NCBI GenBank assembly: GCA_003486645.1
Contig: DNGI01000499.1
Coordinates: forward strand, 1,108 to 7,923
Source: Cyanobacteria bacterium UBA11370
Lineage (GTDB): Bacteria > Cyanobacteriota > Cyanobacteriia > Cyanobacteriales > Coleofasciculaceae
Reading direction: 5' to 3'
Length of the DNA stretch: 6,816 nt
Below the pieces are notes generated by a model. That model was not told where the DNA came from. It saw nothing but the letters and a program-made list of their open reading frames with translations, and did not search any database. Below, one piece after another: positions 5,829 to 6,816 of the stretch (the first letter of the stretch is position 1; each line of letters opens with the position of its first letter). A program made the position numbers and the translations under genes.

Positions 5829-6728
5829 TTAGAATTCATACTGTGCTAACCATTCTGCTAAATCTTCTACATTAGCAAAATCGAATAAAGCTGTACTTAG
5901 TTCATCAAGAGCGGAAGGTGATAAGTTATTAACTTTTGATTGTACATCAGAGGGAATCTCTCCTATCTTGCGATTTAACATTCGCTCAATTGTTGATAAC
6001 TTCCCTTGGATTTCTCCTTGTTGAATGCCTTGTTGAATGCCTTGTTGAATGCCTTCTTGAAAACTCTGTTCTACTCGCTCAACTCCCCAAGGTAACATTT
6101 GTCCAGACTCATCCCACCATCTCAACCAATCACTTGTTAGGTTATCTTTTGTTCCATTCCAGACTCCTAGATATAAACCTAAAGGTGCGAACCAATACCG
6201 TCCATTTTCATCAGGAGATTGCACTTCATAGCGTCCCTCTACTAGTTCATGAACTTCTAACATCCCGTCACGGGGATCAAATATTACATAAATAGGAACT
6301 TGCAAAATCCGTTCATAAAAATACCATTTCCCATAGGGATACGTCGATTTTGATGAATATTCTCCGCCATCCGTATCTGAGAGAAACTCCATAACGATTG
6401 CTGGAATATCTCCATCTGTATGGGGTGTATAACTTTTAAGATTTTTGCCCCGAAGATTGGGATTGAGCCTCGGAACATAAAACCAATCCGGCGCTTTCAA
6501 CACTATTTTGTTGTTAACTCTCACGCACATACCAAGATTACCACCGATCAACATTTCGGCTGTCATTAAACCTGCTATTGAGAGTATTTCCTTCAACGCC
6601 CAAGCTAACAAAGGATGAATGGTACTTTCCACGGGTTCGTCTGGTAATTCAAAGTTATCGGGTAATCGTTCCCATTGGATATCTAGGGTAACTTTGGGAA
6701 TTTCTCGTTGGGTAGAGGTTACAGTCAT
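5829..6728 (-). CDS. Uma2-family (DUF820) PD-(D/E)XK endonuclease-like protein with DUF4351 tail
   Basis: This 299-residue soluble protein has a Uma2/DUF820 domain at about 25-190: HPLLAWALKEIL, VLKAPDWFYVP (77-86, with Asp81 the likely metal ligand), IVMEFLSDTDG (111-121, with Glu114 at the second acidic position), a YPYGKWYFYERILQVPIYVIFDP block (130-152) and the LGLYLGVWNG end. The E-x-K lysine is not in its classical place, as is usual for Uma2. A hinge of IQQG units (227-238) joins a C-terminal DUF4351 module (about 244-296: MLNRKIGEIP, LSPSALDELSTALFDFANVEDLAEWL). Family members are very numerous in cyanobacteria and their function is unknown; nuclease activity is inferred from the fold. 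ATG 6728 is supported by GGAG 9 bases upstream and a TATAAT further up. The gene ends 6 bp from the SPFH stop, in convergent orientation, with no obvious terminator between them. Confidence 0.9.
   Translation of the reverse strand: MTVTSTQREIPKVTLDIQWERLPDNFELPDEPVESTIHPLLAWALKEILSIAGLMTAEMLIGGNLGMCVRVNNKIVLKAPDWFYVPRLNPNLRGKNLKSYTPHTDGDIPAIVMEFLSDTDGGEYSSKSTYPYGKWYFYERILQVPIYVIFDPRDGMLEVHELVEGRYEVQSPDENGRYWFAPLGLYLGVWNGTKDNLTSDWLRWWDESGQMLPWGVERVEQSFQEGIQQGIQQGIQQGEIQGKLSTIERMLNRKIGEIPSDVQSKVNNLSPSALDELSTALFDFANVEDLAEWLAQYEF
6016..6051 (-). repeat. 12-bp tandem repeat (x3) encoding the IQQG linker
   Basis: Three perfect 12-bp copies (+ strand ccttgttgaatg) at 6016-6027, 6028-6039 and 6040-6051, plus a degenerate fourth (ccttcttgaaaa) at 6052-6063, encode the repeated GIQQ linker between the Uma2 and DUF4351 parts. 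Confidence 0.9.
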
Positions 6729-6746
6729 AGCTCACATCTCCACGGA

Positions 6747-6775
6747 ATTATAGCTAGTCTATTTGATTCGTAAAC
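6747..6775 (-). promoter_or_regulatory. Probable promoter of the Uma2-family gene
   Basis: On the minus strand, TATAAT (6752-6747) lies 18 bp before the ATG. GTTTAC (6775-6770), a weak -35, lies 17 bp further upstream. The leader would be very short, with GGAG as the ribosome site. The -10 is a perfect match; the -35 is poor. Confidence 0.45.
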
Positions 6776-6792
6776 AAGGAAAGACTCTTGGA

Positions 6793-6816
6793 GACAAGGA
6801 GGACAAGGAAGACAAG
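6793..6816. repeat. 9-bp tandem array (GACAAGGAR)n at the window edge
   Basis: The units gacaaggag (6793-6801), gacaaggaa (6802-6810) and a partial gacaag (6811-6816) run into the end of the window, so the array probably continues. It lies upstream of the Uma2 gene's promoter. Confidence 0.75.

Noticed and set aside
5936..6295. Plus-strand 119-codon frame with a repeated LVEC motif
   Set aside because: It is antisense to the Uma2-family gene. The LVEC repeats are only the complement of the 12-bp linker repeats.
4905..6728. SPFH protein and Uma2 nuclease as a two-gene defence system
   Set aside because: The genes are convergent and separately transcribed, and both families are common in cyanobacteria; nothing in the sequence links them functionally.

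Overview
The window looks like chromosomal DNA of a cyanobacterium, probably a filamentous one with a large, repeat-rich genome. Six copies of the HIP1 octamer GCGATCGC (starting at 1589, 2022, 3048, 3186, 5004 and 5034), several short tandem-repeat arrays (7, 9 and 12 bp), dispersed palindromes and two cyanobacterial PD-(D/E)XK-type accessory proteins support this. The genus cannot be fixed from the sequence alone.

Layout from left to right: (1) 1-223 is a non-coding leader with two heptamer arrays. (2) 224-2299 (+) encodes a CPA2-type cation/proton antiporter with a C-terminal tandem universal-stress (Usp) region. (3) 2300-2516 is intergenic, with an inverted copy of the leader repeat, a perfect 15-bp hairpin, a possible promoter and a second small hairpin. 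(4) 2517-3638 (+) encodes a cyanobacterial Rpn/PD-(D/E)XK-like protein with a repeat linker and a DUF4351-like tail. (5) 3639-3829 is a decayed-looking leader. (6) 3830-4642 (+) is an exported TPR protein ending abruptly in its fourth repeat. It is followed at 4639-4804 by two out-of-register scraps of a CHAT protease domain, so 3830-4804 is read as the remains of a TPR-CHAT gene that lost most of its CHAT domain. (7) 4905-5822 (+) is an SPFH/prohibitin-like membrane protein. (8) 5829-6728 (-) is a Uma2-family (DUF820) nuclease-like protein with a DUF4351 tail, convergent with the SPFH gene. (9) 6729-6816 holds its probable promoter and a 9-bp tandem array cut by the window edge.

The genes look independently transcribed rather than forming one operon. 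The antiporter and SPFH protein are membrane housekeeping or stress functions. The two nuclease-fold proteins and the TPR-CHAT remnant are accessory genes typical of cyanobacterial genomes.

The most unusual structure is a 123-bp (41-codon) element at 3949-4071 inside the TPR reading frame. It has four perfect 18-nt hairpins spaced 30, 31 and 30 nt apart, symmetrically arranged. The two halves share constant segments as inverted repeats, but the hairpin heads differ in sequence while each remains perfectly self-complementary. It is translated in frame between the signal peptide and the TPR domain. I found no clear evidence of a complete new multi-gene system; this element and the CHAT decay are the best leads.
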